Made by a program: the position numbers and the translations under genes. From Burkholderiales bacterium (GTDB taxonomy: Bacteria > Pseudomonadota > Gammaproteobacteria > Burkholderiales > Eutrophovitaceae): a stretch of DNA of 64,000 nucleotides. The notes below the pieces were generated by a model. That model had not been told where the DNA came from. It did no database searches and saw only the letters and a list, made by a program, of their open reading frames with translations. The stretch spans positions 1-64,000 of the forward strand of contig DATMAN010000043.1 in NCBI GenBank assembly GCA_035560005.1, in the 5' to 3' direction. Below, one piece after another: positions 63,830 to 64,000 of the stretch; the first letter of the stretch is position 1, and every line of letters starts with the position of its first letter.

Positions 63830-64000
63830 ATGAGCGACTTCATGACAGGCATGCACCGGGAGACGGTGCCCGCCAACGGCCTGCGGTTCAACGTCTGGCA
63901 CGCAGGGCAGGGACCGGCGGTGGTGCTGCTGCACGGCTACCCGCAAACCGGGCAGATGTGGCGCAAGCTCACGCCGGAGCTCATCAAGTACTTCAGTGTG
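63830..64000 (+). CDS. Alpha/beta hydrolase, 5' part only
   Basis: ATG 63830, with CTGGAG nearby upstream, opens a frame that is still open at the window end (57 codons seen). The first strands of an alpha/beta hydrolase are visible: VPANGLRFNVWHAGQGPAVVLLHGYPQTGQMWRKL, seen in parts, with the oxyanion HGYPQT typical of haloacetate dehalogenase and epoxide hydrolase relatives. Nucleophile and His are outside the window. Confidence 0.8.
   Translation, partial: MSDFMTGMHRETVPANGLRFNVWHAGQGPAVVLLHGYPQTGQMWRKLTPELIKYFSV

Overview
The window comes from a high-GC chromosome, most likely a betaproteobacterium. The ilvBNC-psd-pssA-leuA run, the polyphosphate kinase neighbourhood and an aerobic benzoyl-CoA (box) cluster with a BoxR regulator all fit that group. 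No rRNA, tRNA, CRISPR array, transposase or integrase was recognised. Genes are dense and often translationally coupled through ATGA, GTGA or TGATG overlaps.

From 1 to 6.2 kb the minus strand carries a copper-detoxification operon. In transcription order it holds a DUF4396 membrane protein, cueR, a small CxxC protein, a His-tailed lipoprotein, a TolC-like protein, a CopA-type multicopper oxidase, a CusF-like chaperone and two cupredoxins, the last cut by the window edge. A near-consensus CueR promoter (19-bp spacer with a dyad) precedes it at 6157-6187. From 6.3 to 10.6 kb lies a polyphosphate module (SixA-like phosphatase, CYTH-CHAD protein, Ppk1), followed by yggX, argA, an SDR and rsmE.

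On the plus strand from 14.1 to 22.6 kb there is a thioredoxin-like gene whose 5' end is duplicated in a 118-bp direct repeat, an inositol-phosphatase relative, and the branched-chain amino-acid and phospholipid genes ilvB, ilvN, ilvC, psd, pssA and leuA. A 27-codon leucine-rich open frame and a hairpin lie just before leuA. Next come a type II NADH dehydrogenase, a three-gene heavy-metal-type RND system, a thioredoxin and a second RND pump (HAE1 type). The second pump starts with TTG and its leader contains a TetR-type palindrome and a terminator-like hairpin. MFS, pirin and LolD-like ATPase genes follow.

From 38.5 to 51.5 kb is an aerobic benzoate (box) cluster with two divergent arms. The minus arm is boxR-boxC-boxB-cytochrome c-NTF2-like protein. 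The plus arm is flavodoxin, benzoate-CoA ligase, a five-gene branched-chain-type ABC importer and an alpha/beta hydrolase. The arms share a promoter region with a TGCA-N6-TGCA site that overlaps both predicted -10 boxes. No boxA reductase and no semialdehyde dehydrogenase is present in the window. The cluster lies between a LolD-like ATPase and an FtsX-like permease plus AttH/CrtC-like protein that may once have formed one ABC system.

From 51.6 to 64 kb are the permease/AttH pair, 3-hydroxybutyrate dehydrogenase, a double-CDGSH protein and a DoxX protein. A minus-strand group follows with an FAD-linked 2-hydroxyacid dehydrogenase, a mandelate-racemase-like enzyme in which the catalytic Lys166 position is Arg, a ketopantoate-reductase-family enzyme and a Fur/Zur regulator. 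An aminotransferase and a truncated alpha/beta hydrolase end the window. Several intergenic regions hold imperfect nested inverted repeats of one recurring type.
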